The notes: a model not told the origin generated them from the sequence alone. Shown: positions 1 through 11,410, numbered from the stretch's first letter. The stretch is DNA of 64,000 nt from Periplaneta americana (GCF_040183065.1 NC_091124.1:63198001-63262000); one strand, 5' to 3'. Numbers and translations: made by a program.

Positions 1-445
1 GGTTGTGAAACTTGGACTCTCACTTTGAGAGAGGAACATAGGTTAAGGGTGTTTGAGAATAAGGTGCTTAGGAAAATATTTGGGGCTAAGAGGGATGAAG
101 TTACAGGAGAATGGAGAAAGTTGCACAACACAGAACTGCACGCATTGTATCCTCCACCTGACATAATTAGGAACATAAAATCCAGACGTTTGAGATGGGC
201 AGGGCATGTAGCACGTATGGGCGAATCCAGAAATGCATATAGTGTGTTAGTTGGAAGGCCGGAGGGTAAAAGACCTTTAGGGAGGCCGAGACGTAGATGG
301 GAAGATAATATCAAAATGGATTTGAGGGAGGTGGGATATGATGATAGAGACTAGCTCAATCTTGAACAGGATAGGAACCAATGGCGGGCTTATGTGAGGG
401 CGGCAATGAACCTCCGGGTTCCTTAAAAGTAGGTAAGTAAGTATA
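1..445 (+). mobile_element. RTE-like LINE, 3' end (C-terminal RT region)
   Basis: The window opens inside the C-terminal part of a non-LTR retrotransposon reverse-transcriptase ORF. The frame reads [20 protein letters not shown], then [11 protein letters not shown] and [11 protein letters not shown], and ends in AAMNLRVP just before a stop at about 424. A premature TAG at 352 breaks it. The 3' end carries a short GTAA-type tail near 430-440. The nearly complete relative at 23431-27699 matches it throughout, so this is the same family. The upstream part lies outside the window, so 5' truncation cannot be judged. Non-functional as it stands. Confidence 0.9.
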
Positions 446-889
446 GTAATACGAGTTGTTGGTTCTACTCGTATGTGAATTTGGGCACAAGAAATTGACG
501 TTTCAGATACAACAAAAGATCAGAGATTGTGTGCTTTCAGTATCATTAAGGCAAGTACGAGTATAAGTAACCTTGAGAAAAATTTTTGGAAATTGTACGA
601 TTTGAAACGTGTATGTGCAGGTGCAATAACAATTATTATTTAAAGTGGGCTATGTGGATGTGAAGGAAATAGTTATAAGATGTTATGTATCAAAATATTG
701 TCTCTTATTTTGAATAGGCCTACAATAAGAATCCATTCTCCTGTATCTTCACCATAAATGCACACAATAATTCTCTGTCAGTAATGTTTAAAACCTAATT
801 GTCCTTTCATGTTTTGCCTAAGTTTTTTTAATAAAGAAACTCGTTAATCCTTGTGTAGGATTAGCAATCAACTTTTTTTCATCGGAACA
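446..889. other. AT-rich DNA, nothing recognised
   Basis: No coding frame, tRNA-like box or repeat that I recognise. It separates the LINE tail from the antisense transposase-like relic. Confidence 0.4.
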
Positions 890-1692
890 TACTCTTTCTT
901 ACTATTGCACAAGCTTCTCATAGAAATGTTTGTTGTTACTGTGGAACGGTATCATTTGACGTAAGTCTTTTTTCTTGAAATCATTGAGCCTGGGGATACA
1001 GTTCGAAGGCCGGAGTCTCGTTGGTAGATTCTCGAACACCTTAGTAGATACCCAATCTTCAATCTCATTTGAAGTGTTTTCGAACCCTTACGACATCTGG
1101 CTCATCTTTCTTAATACAGTTTCACTGAGCTTTGGAGATATTATGTAAGTTTACTATAATGATTCTGATATCTGCTGCAATCTTACAGTAAAAAAATCTT
1201 CTTATTGCACTGTTGTTACTAAGAAGCGCTGTTTGTCTCGAGATTCGACCATAACTCTGACTAGGTCCATGGAACTTCACGCTTCTTGATTTTCAACTTT
1301 TCATTAAGGACAAAGTCACAGCTGAGGTACTAATGTGCGGGAACAAGATATTTTTTATTCAACTCATCTATTATCTCTTGAACAGTAACATAAAACCATA
1401 GAAGGAGGAGCATGCGATTCTTGTTCTGGGCGCTACAATTGTCATTACAGATTATTAGCTTGCGTTTTGCTTATGATCCGAGCTCTCATCACTTCCAACA
1501 AACATGAAGCTGATGTTTCCGCCTCGTCCTGTAACACCTTCGTGCCATAGCATCATGAAACCATTGTTGTTGTTGTCGTCGTCCATGTGTATACCAAAAT
1601 TGTAGCAGGAGAACTGTCGTAAATAGTACATGATCACTCATTTTGGATGGGCACACTTTCAAACTGTACCCCATTTTTTGTTTAAACAACAC
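890..1692 (-). pseudogene. Decayed transposase-like gene with DNCSGQNKN-type motif
   Basis: On the minus strand, broken frames give QFSCYNFGIHMDDDN, then LWHEGVTGRGGNISF, then NCSAQNKNRMLLLLWFYVT, then ELNKKYLVPAH and, near 960-890, LNDFKKKDLRQMIPF. The order (YNFGIH, WHEGxxGRGGNI, DNCxxQNKN, GHSxxxxD, then a late basic segment with an FY..L motif) matches a widespread insect repeat-borne protein family that I remember from aphid and cockroach annotations as uncharacterised proteins with an RNase-H-like DDE look. Frameshifts and stops show it is dead. The superfamily is not certain, and no terminal repeats were found. Confidence 0.55.
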
Positions 1693-2240
1693 TAAACAGT
1701 CACCTAAGAACAGTATACACCAACAAACTAAAGACGAATGAAGCTACATGGCTCGTTATAATATATATGATCCGTTGAGAGCAGAAGTGGTGTAAGTGAA
1801 AAATGGATAATGAGGGTTAAAGTAAACATTCTGTAAAATACAGGTCAAAGTAGCAATTAATATTCAATTTATTTAAATTATTAATAGTCAGTGAATAGCA
1901 CGAAGGACATATCAATTGCTACTTTGCGCTGTATTTTAAAGAAATTTTTACTTTAAACCTCATTACCCAATTTTGACTTACACCACTTCTGCTCTGAACG
2001 GCTCATATGATTCGCAAATTCCAGACTCCATCACATAGCCCACTATATCTGACAGTGAATATGGTTCTTAGACCATGCTCCATCTTTTGGAGAAAATTTC
2101 AACCACGTGGATGTCACGTTTCACAAGTCCCGTTTTATCATGTTGTGGACGATGTTTCATAGCACATATTACAACAAAAATATACTCGTAAAAATTGAAA
2201 AATTTGTTGCTTAGCCGATTATATATTTCCGCTCTTTATA
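1693..2240. other. Non-coding, includes a short diverged inverted repeat
   Basis: No genes. Two segments, near 1752-1868 and 1905-2010, look inverted to each other: each carries CACTTCTGCTC or its complement next to AATG-rich sequence. This suggests an old MITE of about 260 bp whose ends I could not place precisely. Confidence 0.35.
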
Positions 2241-3165
2241 TGTTCTGCTTTCTGTTCCGTTCTATCCTCTGCTCTATTCTATTCTGTTTTGTTTTTGTTA
2301 CGTTCTCTTCTTTTTGTGTTCTGTTTTCTGTTTTTTTTTATAGTCTCTTCTCTATAGTATTTTGTTTCTCATTTTCTCTTCTATCAACTGTTTCTTTCTG
2401 CTCTCTATTCTATTCTGTTTTTTCTTCTCTATTCTGTTCTCTGTTCCATTCTGTTCTCTCCTTCGTTGTCTTCTGTTCTGTTGTGTTCTGTTCTCTTTTG
2501 TTATCTGTTCCTTCTGATCTCTGTTCTGTTCTCCTTCTCTATAGTATTTTGTTTCTCGTTTTCTCTTCTATTAACTGTTTCTTTCTGCTCTCTATTCTAT
2601 TCTGTTCTCTGTTCCATTCTGTTCTCTCCTTCGTTCTGTTCTGTGTTCTGTTCTCTTCTGTTATCTGTTCCTTCTGATCTCTGTTCTGTTCTCCTTCTAT
2701 ATAGTATTTTGTTTCTCGTTTTCTCTTCTATTAACTGTTTCTTTCTGCTCTCTATTCTATTCTGTTCTCTGTTCCATTCTGTTCTCTCCTTCGTTCTGTT
2801 CTGTGTTCTGTTCTCTTCTGTTATCTGTTCCTTCTGATCTCTGTTCTGTTCTCCTTCTCTATAGTATTTTGTTTCTCGTTTTCTCTTCTATTAACTGTTT
2901 CTTTCTGCTCTCTATTCTATTCTGTTCTCTGTTCCATTCTGTTCTCTCCTTCGTTCTGTTCTGTGTTCGGTTCTCTTCTGTTATCTGTTCCTTCTGATCT
3001 CTGTTCTGTTCTATTTTCTGTTTCGTTCTCTTCTTTTTGTGGTCTATTCTTGTTTATTTATTTTGTTCTGTCCCCAGTTTCTTCTTTTAACATTTGTTTC
3101 GTTCCATTCTCTGTTCAGTTCTCTCTTTTTCCATTCTGTTCTCTGTTTCGTTTTATTGATAGCAG
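2241..3165. repeat. CT-rich satellite, 160-bp period
   Basis: A pyrimidine-rich block made of TTCTGTTCT-like words. Within it a higher-order unit recurs with landmark TGTGTTCTGTTCTCTT at 2483, 2643, 2803 and 2963 (the last with one change), an exact 160-bp period. ATAGTATTTTGTTTCTCG recurs at 2541, 2701 and 2861. A partial, more diverged unit precedes it from about 2341. The long serine/leucine/phenylalanine-rich open frames here follow from lack of stops in CT-rich DNA and are not genes. Confidence 0.9.
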
Positions 3166-3331
3166 TGTCTTGCTAACTACAAACGAAAAGGTGGCAGAAT
3201 ATCGTGAAAATTGTGGGTTTTATCACAGTCTAGAGTCGACGGCAATTCGGAAGGCGGTTATCTGCTAGCGTTTGCGTCGAGAGAGACAGATAGATAGAGC
3301 AAGGCAGCGTACAACATTGCCACATCGTAAT

Positions 3332-3595
3332 TCACGAGCACGTGCAATACAAATAGCGCAGGAGAGAATTTAAATTATCAAAAGACAATAATGACCTTAG
3401 CCGTTGATTACTGTAAGCATGACACCAAACAAACCCTTTTTCCTTCACTAACAATATTCTTTGCACGGTTCTCAATCCCACACCACATGCTTCTGCAGTC
3501 GTTTCTTGCATGTTGGCAACGTTGTTGTCAGCATCAAGATGGCCGGCAGCGTTCTGCTCGTTAACGTTTTTAAAATAATTATACACCTTAAACAC
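3332..3595 (-). pseudogene. Mariner-like transposase N-terminal fragment
   Basis: The 87-codon minus frame reads KVYNYFKNVNEQNA and then TTAEACGVGLRTVQRIL, the helix-turn-helix start typical of a Tc1/mariner-superfamily transposase of the kind that reads TAAATGVSxRTVQRI. No DDE region follows, so it is a 5' remnant. No terminal repeat is visible at either side. A related but different N-terminus is at 5086-5541. Confidence 0.55.
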
Positions 3596-3850
3596 TATTT
3601 TCCGCGTCTGCTTGTGTAATACTTGTCTTTATACAGTGTCTTCTTCCATTTATTTACCTTACATACACACACAGTAAATGTTAGTTTTACTTATTCAATG
3701 TATTGAAACACTCACACGTGAACAAACGAACTCGGGAAGTGCTTGTTATAGACTGATTCTGATAAGTTCTACTGTAAAAGCTTGTGACGTCACATACCAG
3801 AAATGCTACGGCGCATATAGTCTAGAAGCTAACCACCTTCCGAAATGCCG

Positions 3851-4032
3851 TCTAGTCTAGTATATACAGTCACGAAGCTTGAGTTGTGAGGGTGCTAGAA
3901 ACTATAGACTGTGCAGGTACTATTTCGCATTGTCTGTAATGAGGCGATAGTAACGATCCTAGTGGTTAGCAACTATCTATGGATGCATGTTTACTACGTA
4001 TTGAGCTTCGTGATTGTATATGCTAGACTGTG
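3851..4032. mobile_element. MITE (CACGAAGCT family), copy 1
   Basis: About 182 bp with terminal inverted repeats containing ACAGTCACGAAGCT on the left and AGCTTCGTGATTGTATA on the right. The whole unit matches 14024-14206 in inverted orientation. The left outermost bases differ from the family (TCTAGTCTAG instead of CACAGTCTAG). No coding capacity. Confidence 0.8.
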
Positions 4033-4442
4033 GTTTCATTTGAAAGAATGATCAATGTTTGTAGTTATGTAATTCACTACTAAATAAGTGTTATATTTAT
4101 TTATAAACTTTTTAATTGATCTAATGGAATGCTTTTATTTCCTGTGCGATGTTCCATTGCACTTCTTTCTATACTTAGAAACCTTATCTTTGGTGCTTCT
4201 GTTTTTCGAACATCATGTTTACGCAGTATTGATCATTTATTTTTCAAGTACCGATATGGATCTATAGAAATAAATATGTCAGATGATAAGCTGAAGTTGA
4301 TGTGATTGACAGTGTCTCTGAAATGCATCACTGGTGATGCAAGAATGATCAATGTACTTAGGTAAATAGTAGCCTACATGCTTACAATTAAGTAGAACAA
4401 ATATTTTTATTACTCATAAAAGTAATCGGTTGAACTATCTAC

Positions 4443-4520
4443 AAGGGGCGTTCAATAAGTAATACAACACGCTCTCTTTCTCGGTCAACTTTTGTCGGAA
4501 AACAATTATAGCCTATTTTC
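4443..4520 (+). mobile_element. Possible mariner-like terminus (orphan end)
   Basis: The sequence AAGGGGCGTTCAATAAGTAA followed by TACAACAC resembles the outer end of a well-known group of insect mariner-like elements. I found no matching inverted end within several kb, so at best this is a solo end. Confidence 0.35.
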
Positions 4521-5085
4521 TGTGGATCATCCTTCAAACTTGCCGCGTAGTCTCATATAGTTTCATCGTTTTCAAGTGAGTAGCAATTATACAATTAGCT
4601 AATTAGCTTTTGAAATGGAATATGTGAATGAGCTGCATATAAAAAGAGATCAGTGATTGAATTTGTTTAGACGGAAAATCAGACTATTACAAACATTCGT
4701 ATGCGCCCTGCCTGTGCCGTACCATGTTGAAGAATCCCCTGTTTCATATTTCCTCGTAATCAAGTCAAAGGTTAACGAATTATTATTTTAATAAAAATTG
4801 GCAAGTTGTGTTAAAATTGCTTTTTATTTTTATTTAGATAGGGCTATATTGAGTGAATCTTTTTGTTTTATTTTGACGAATTCTGACGGATTTCCAGGTG
4901 TTATATTGACGAGAATATAATTTATATGTTGGCAACACTGACTGGAGACTAGAACAGTATAAGAACGTTTCTATGTGTGACTGTCGTTTGAGATAAAGTA
5001 TTTCTTCTATTATGATGAGTAGTACATTATCGGGGAAAGTTCTTCATAGTCAAACTCCGAGGTGATTTATAATGTCGTGGGATTC
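4521..5085. other. AT-rich DNA, nothing firm
   Basis: No coding frames or clear repeats. The last part, up to 5085, is presumably the 5' side of the mariner remnant that begins at the ATG at 5086. Confidence 0.35.
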
Positions 5086-5614
5086 ATGAAAATAGAAAGC
5101 GAAGCCGGGATATTTCTCATGGGATCGGCCTGGTTGGCGCAGTTGGTATAGCGCTGACCTTCTATGCCCGAGGTTGCGGGTTCGATCTCGATGGCATTTA
5201 AGTGTGCTTAAATGCGACAGGCTCATGTCAGTAGATTTACTGGCATGTAAAAAAACTTCTGCGGGACAAATTTCCGGCATACCGGTGACGCTGATATAAC
5301 CTCGGAAGTTGAGAGCGTCGTTAAATAAAACATAACATTTAACATTTTATTTCTCATGGATGTTAAGAAGGTGCGGGAAAGAGTAGCAGCAGCAATAGGA
5401 GTTTCTAAGATGACATTAACTAGGATTTCTGCAAACAACACTGCATTCAAAATGGATGACGTCATAGCACTGACAAGAAAAAAAATTAATGAAATCACGG
5501 AAGAGTTTGGAAGAAGATGCGTGAAAATTCATGAAATATGAAGAGGAATATGTGAAGCAGATATGTGAACGTATCGTCCCTCAGAGTTTGCTGGAGAGGT
5601 TCTGAATCACCCTG
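5086..5614 (+). pseudogene. Mariner-like transposase N-terminus, split by a SINE
   Basis: An open frame starts at 5086 (MKIESEAGIFLM), is interrupted after 5122 by the SINE, and resumes after the duplicated target at 5360 in the same frame (DVKKVRERVAAAIGVSKMTL, then TRISANN) up to the stop at 5539-5541. VRERVAAAIGVSxMTLTRI is the DNA-binding helix-turn-helix expected at the start of a mariner-family transposase. The element ends at 5614 in TCTGAATCACCCTG followed by TA, a mariner-like terminus and target dinucleotide. Most of the transposase is deleted. Confidence 0.7.
5123..5347 (+). mobile_element. tRNA-derived SINE (family S1)
   Basis: Begins with a tRNA-like head containing an A-box-like TGGCGCAGTTGG and a B-box-like GGTTCGATCTC, followed by a body with GCGACAGGCTCATGTCAGTA and a 3' end GTTAAATAAAACATAACATT. 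It is flanked by a perfect 12-bp duplication TATTTCTCATGG at 5111-5122 and 5348-5359. Transcription would be by RNA polymerase III and mobilisation by a LINE in trans (family knowledge). Other copies are at 40340-40567 and 62446-62908. Confidence 0.92.
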
Positions 5615-5616
5615 TA

Positions 5617-7300
5617 TAGCCTATTGGTGGGTTGCAAGAACGGATTTATACCTTCGTTAGCCGGTAACGAACCAGTAAGTTCGAAAGACGCGTTGCAAGA
5701 AACATCTTTAGTGTTATTGGTCCGTTAAAGGATTCACTAACTTAGTGACCTGAGTTACCTCCTATAATAATATTATTTATTCCTCCGTTAGACAGCCATT
5801 TTACGTACATTTTGTGTATTGGTGAAAAGTTTAATATATTTTTATTTTTCATAATGTTACCTGTGTGAGATTCGGGTATGCGATATTTTGTATAATAGGC
5901 CCATGTACATGATATTATAATAAAAATATTGCATATCGATGGCTAAAAAGTGATACCTCATATCTGTAAATTTGAAAGTAAATAAAAAAAACTAGGAAAT
6001 TACTTTCTCAAAATAGACAAACTTCTTATATATGTTTCTGCTTTGCAAGATCTTCTATTCGAGAACAAAATATTAGTAGCCTACATTGTCCAATTTTGTG
6101 GACACAATAATAACGTAGTTAATTTAAATAAAAATAATGTCTTTAAACTAAATTACCTTTTTTGTAGATAGAGTTATCTCTTCTTAGCCATCGATATACG
6201 ATAATTTGATCACTTAATTGTGTATCTATCAATTCTTCGAATAGCGAAGTTATTATTTATTTCTTTATTACAGGCCCTAGTTCATCATCTGACGACGAGG
6301 TTATGTGCTCTGTAGTGTGTCTTTTTAATTTCTATAAAATTAATGCACTCGTGCGCTATTTCTAATACCAACTAGGCATATTTATCTTTCTCACTGAACC
6401 TTCTGTTGCTGATTTCTTTTTGATCCGTTTTAGTCTATATTTATTGCAAATTTTGACAACAATAAAAGCAATGCCTCCAGTGTTGCCGCGACCTACTCAC
6501 GAAAATCAGGAAAAAAATCATGGAAAAAACAGGAGATAACAGTAGATCAATATACGATTAATTTCATAATTCTATTATATTAATTACAAAACAATGTATA
6601 CTATAAAAAGGTGATACTGTTGTATTATTACACAATAAATCCCCACCACTGAAATGAACAATTTTGCTAATGTAATTACAGCCATCTCTAGTCAATTTAT
6701 GTAACTAAGTCCAACAACACATGCAACAATACACAAAAATGCTCCATAATATTGATCAACAAATTATGTTCTGCTACAAAAACAGATTGGTCTCACTTCT
6801 GCTTCTCTCGCCTGAGTGTTTATTATTTTCTTTCGCCATAGTATTTACTTTTGTAAAATCACTCGTAAAACCCGATTGTTTTTATCCTAAAGTGTCTGAT
6901 ATTTTCAAATGCTTTGTGTTTGCGCATGCATTTCCAAACTTGTTTTTCCTCTTACGTGTGGAAGAGGACCGATGCACCAAGATTTAAGTGATTCTACATG
7001 TTCTACACCTCAAATCTTCTAATACAATTTTCCTTCGATTGAGCACCTTTATCTTTGCCCAATGTTTACAGCACTCTATTGCAGTAACGGCCTGGGAGAA
7101 ATGATTGATTGCTATACAAGTAGATACGTAAAAATAATCTTGTACGATATTGATTCTTTTTTTACAAATTAAACCGTTTAGTCATGAATTAAATGGAATA
7201 ATTGCGAAAATCGTTTAAATAAATCTTTCAGCTAGCGGACTGCCGCTTGTCACTGACTGAGTATAGCTGAGGAGGAGGGGAAGGTAAGGAGTGCAGGCCG

Positions 7301-7303
<3 letters not shown>
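5617..7303. other. AT-rich intergenic DNA
   Basis: No supported gene. The 88-codon frame at 6721 has no recognisable domain. A phrase around 5640-5800 (GGTTGCAAGAA, TCCTCCGTTAG) has loosely inverted counterparts at about 7600-7710 (TCTGCAACCCG, CTAATGGAGGA), which hints at an old element of about 2 kb, but I could not define its ends. Confidence 0.35.

Positions 7304-7367
<64 letters not shown>
7304..7367. repeat. (GA)32 microsatellite
   Basis: 64 bp of uninterrupted GA dinucleotides. The serine/leucine-repeat frames on the minus strand across it are artefacts. Confidence 0.98.
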
Positions 7368-7372
<5 letters not shown>

Positions 7373-7859
7373 GTAGTTGCGAGCGTATTGAAAATCCGAG
7401 CATAGTACCATGGTGACTTTAGCATGCCCAAAAGGCAGGAGAAATTCGGACTTTTGACAAAGAAATCAGTAGAGCAGTAGAGTCCATGGAAAAACAGGAA
7501 CTCTCCTGCTAAATCAGTAGGTATGGTAACACTGGCCTCACATCAGTCTAGCACACGATGTTCAATTTTTATTCACTTACGTCCTATTGCGTCACTTGTG
7601 AAAACCAAAGATGCTTGGTTAACGATCCAATAACTAGTGGCCCGTTAAATATCTATTCTGCAACCCGACAATTCACCAACTTTAACGGTCCACTAACTAA
7701 TGGAGGAATACATTATTTATAGGTCTGTTTTCTTGAAACCCAGCATATATATCACAAATAAAGATTCGCTTTTTTAATGTGTACTGCATTGCCACGAACT
7801 AAACTGCAATGAATGAAAATGAGCTATATACTATTCTATTAGTCCTCCTTCATGGGAGA

Positions 7860-8325
7860 GCACAGACTGTGACTGTCCTCGCACACAGGCTGCTCGGGTG
7901 GGCCAATTGTACCCATTTTACTACGGTGTGCATGCCCTAAGGTCCTCTGCGCTAGATCCCCCCGCGCGTCACCCCCGAATCCCCCTACATTATCCCTTTA
8001 GTTTTCCACATACGTCTCACTGCGGTCCCTCAACCTCGGTACCACGAGTTACCATGAGCTCATGACTACATCGGATCAAGCCCGAAACCTAGGAAAGAAA
8101 CGGAGATGATGATGATGAAAGAAGGGAAGTGTAGGCCTAATTGTGATGGCGAAATGAATCCGAGGTCCAACGCCGAAAGTTAGCCAGCAAATTTGCTTGG
8201 ATTGTCTGGGGGGAAAATCTAGGAAAAAACTCAACCAGATAAACTTGCCAACCAGGTTTTTAACCCGGGCACACTCGTTCCACTGTCAGACATGCTAACC
8301 GTTACTCCACAGCTGTGGACGAGCT
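7860..8325 (-). mobile_element. Composite tRNA-headed SINE, diverged (family S2 relative)
   Basis: The right end holds the SINE head in reverse orientation: GCTAACCGTTACTCCACAGC with AACCCGGGCAC in B-box position. Inward come AAAAACTCAACCAG and GAAATGAATCCGAGGTCCAA, shared with copies at 36062, 44345 and 45466. The left part (AAACGGAGATGATGATGATG, and further left GTCCTCTGCGCTAGATC) is shared only with 44095-44575, so these two form a longer subfamily. Confidence 0.65.
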
Positions 8326-8414
8326 GTATACTAATTCTCTAAACTTGACATTCCTTCATCCTTTGCTATCTATCCATACTACGCAACTTCTTGGAAGTAG
8401 CGTTCGATCTCTAA

Positions 8415-10215
8415 GGCTGTGTCTACACATTGCGATTTTGCAGGACCGTTTTTGTGGGACCGATTTTGCAGGACGACAACAACACATTGGTTTAAATGGA
8501 ACGGTGTACACATTGCCGCAGAATCGGAGTTTGCGGGATGGGACTACAACATGCTGCAGTTTTGCAGGATGCCGCACGGCGGGATGTACGACTACAGCAC
8601 ATGGATTCAAATGGTGGCGTCCACACAGTGCAGTTTTGCAGGATCCCGCAAGGGGAGTAACTACTACAAATCAAGCATATAGGCGTCCACACAGCGCAGT
8701 TTTGTCTTCCGTATTTTTGTGGATCTGCACTCTACAGTGAATGAAGTATTCGAACACCGACAAACTTGTAAGAAATATTATAACATTGTAGAATAATGCA
8801 CTTGTTTACATGAAACATTCTTTTCTGCACATACTGAAGTGTAGGAAATATTCTGTATTGAAAAGAATATTAAAAATATGTATATTTAAAAAGACACGTT
8901 TAAGTTTCGTAAGATGTGTAATTGTGTAAATTTAACGTATAAAAGTATTCGAACAGTTCAAACTCTAGTGACGATTAGACCTGTGACTCCCACACTCTTG
9001 ATTATGGAAACTTCTTATCACAATGGGGTTCAGTCTCGAGCTGCCGAAGAAAAAAATTGGAAAGCATGAAAATAACTTGCCGCCCAAGAAAAATATCTAA
9101 AGCAAGTGGAAAAGCAATTTGAAGAAAAAAAAACCCGTTTAAGTGCACCGAAAATTGCCTGTGATCTTGAACTACAACTAAGCGTGACAGCACAGTTCGT
9201 AATTATTTGAAAAAAAACAATGAATATCGTAATAGTCAGAAGAAAATATTTGTTAATAAAATCATTAGGACGAAAGATCAGAATTCGCGGAGAAAATTAT
9301 ATATATGGAAAACACCTCTAATCCGTTCTGGAACGAAACGAAATTCACAGACGAGAGCAGATTCAGTATTTTTTCTTCAGGTGGAAAATGTGACCAAACA
9401 CTGAACTCTACTCATGAGTAAAACCTTATTGGTGTCACTTATGAGGTTCCAACCTGTCTTCGGCAAGTTGACTAAACAACAACATAATTATATTGAAATT
9501 TACTCAGTTTGTTTTGTACATCTTCTTTATCTTATATGGTATACTACAGCCCAAATAACTGAAATGGCTGATTATTGTGTTAATAATTATTATCTTTGAT
9601 CGTATGGGATACTTTCCTAAAAATGCCATAACTTTTGTCTTTTTAACTGAGCTTCCTAAACTATATTCTGCAGTAATCTCGCATAAATACTGAACGCTAT
9701 CTGTAACTCATCATCTTAAATTGACAAATATCACTTGTTCATCTGTAAACATTATAGAATTAAAAATCTGTGAACCTAATTAATATGTGTTTCGAGATTG
9801 TTTTGCTGATAATAGGATGACCAGGACTCTTATCGCTATTCTGAAACATAGTGCTGTAAAGATGATGTTCAAGAGTTCGTCGAAGGAATTGGACATTCGA
9901 TAAAATTAAAAAACTTATTTTCATACTGGTTGATTTACGTAATTGTAAAATTTAACAAACCCTTCATTGACACAAAAAGAATGAACCCAGGATCTTCTTT
10001 CTATTGGTTCCTTAAGGAAACTAGCAGCTTCACACACAGATCTTGCAGTTTTGACAACATTATAATGACTAGCTGTCGGTTGGATCTCAAATTTATAATC
10101 ACCCAAGCGAGGGATTTGCGATTTTGCGGGAAATGTGTCGACCGATGAAGGGCATCCCGTCAGGCAGGAAGGTAATAAAACGGATCCTGCAAAATCGCAA
10201 TCTGTAGACCCAGCC
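8415..10215. mobile_element. PIF/Harbinger-like DNA transposon, non-autonomous
   Basis: The left end GGCTGTGTCTACACATTGCG is preceded by TAA at 8412-8414. The right end, read inward on the other strand, begins GGCTGGGTCTACAGATTGCG and is followed by TAA at 10216-10218. A TAA duplication with GGC-type ends is the Harbinger signature. Inside the left end the phrase TTTTGCAGGA recurs several times over 300 bp, like subterminal transposase-binding repeats. The interior carries a Tc1-like remnant (8735 to about 9400) and no Harbinger transposase. 1801 bp in all. Confidence 0.75.
8735..9410 (+). pseudogene. Tc1-like element remnant nested in the Harbinger-like element
   Basis: Starts after a TA with CAGTGAATGAAGTATTCGAA, a Tc1-type terminus. 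Downstream, broken frames give PKIACDLELQ, SVTAQF and FWNETKFTDESRFSIF. The last is the conserved stretch around the first catalytic aspartate of Tc1 transposases (usually ...FSDESRF...). Stops and frameshifts are frequent and the remaining catalytic region is not recognisable. The right terminus was not found. Confidence 0.55.
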
Positions 10216-10229
10216 TAACAGTAAAAGGC

Positions 10230-10465
10230 CGACAACATTCACCTCAACGAAACCTGGTTTCTGGCGAACGTTTTTATGTAACTTAGTTTTATACTAAGAT
10301 CTTGGCTGTTTCTGTATGTGATATTGCGTTCCAAGTATTTAGCCTATAGTTGTTGATTTCTTCTATGATTCTTCCGTCTAATGTTATTTTGCTATTATTA
10401 TTGGTTGAATCCTCTGAATGTCATTCCTTTTGTTTTGTTTGTGGATATATACACATTATATTCTT
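10230..10465 (-). pseudogene. LINE reverse-transcriptase fragment, decayed
   Basis: On the minus strand the translation gives YNVYISTNKTKGMTFRG followed by a broken HNIRRK region, equivalent to the FDMKISPNKTKLMTFQG segment in the LINE at 36846-37880. It therefore appears to be a short antisense fragment of the same broad family, just outside the Harbinger-like element. Confidence 0.5.
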
Positions 10466-11410
10466 TGGAAAAACGTTAAGCTCATGGATTGCTATCTGCA
10501 AAGAACAGTCATTCAAATAAATTATGGCCACTCTACTGAAGTTACCCACTTTTATTTAGTTTTGTTCACCTAACTGTTTCCATTTTGAAGCAAGTTTACT
10601 CGTACCACCACTGGAGTCATCTTAATGGACGACTTTTTAGCTGTAGCGTATGTTGTCTTTGATGAAGTCTGACGTAGTTTTTGTCCTAATCATGGCAGTT
10701 CTGCTAAAAAAAATAGTTCAGTATAGAAAAAGTACGAGCTCAGACTATATTAGGTAACTTGGAAGATGAAGAAGCAACTTCTGGTTGAGGGTCACTTTAC
10801 AGGAGATACTAAACGCTGTAAGCACTAAATTATAAACTATCATTACGATTACTCTACAGTAAATGGAGACAAGAACAAATTCGTGTTTTACTTCGAGCCT
10901 TCAGGAGATACCAGTCTACATCACATGCCCGTCCACGTGATTAAGAAACACGCGGCCAAGCGAAGTGAAATTGCTGGATAATGGCTAAGTAATGGATCAT
11001 TCACGGTTCGTGATGCAAATATGAGATCTGGCGGCTATTTTGTGAGGTCTGACCATTCATTCACAGTAGCTTGCCGAGATAGAGCTTTTGATTGTCAAGA
11101 TTGTGCGATGTAGATACAAGTGCCAAAATAGGCATAGTCTGCAACTTATCAATCCAACAATTGGGTGGAAAATTTTTTTCAGAGTTTTTACATTTTCGTA
11201 TTTTCTTCTACACTTAACACTTTTTTCAGAAGGACTGTTTGAGTTATAGGCAAGAAACAGAGGCGTATAAAAATTGTATAGCCCCGCATATAAAGAAACA
11301 TTATGTGCTCCTCAAAATACATAAAACTATCCATTTTAATATGATATTGATTGCATACTGAGGCATGTAAAAAGCACAACAATATATTCCGATGTTATGT
11401 GGGCTGTGGA
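10466..11410. other. No gene recognised
   Basis: AT-rich sequence without supported coding capacity, tRNA-like boxes or clear terminal repeats. Short frames at 11188-11382 are unremarkable. Confidence 0.35.

Noticed and set aside
2195..3268. Long open frames rich in Ser, Leu, Phe and Cys
   Set aside because: They follow the 160-bp CT-rich satellite, repeat with it, and exist because the tract lacks stop codons; no domain.
6721..6987. 88-codon frame
   Set aside because: No recognisable domain, hydrophobic by AT-rich composition, no start context or neighbours to support it.
5640..7710. A 2-kb element with inverted ends near 5640 and 7700
   Set aside because: The shared words are in inconsistent order and do not give a definable terminal repeat or target duplication.
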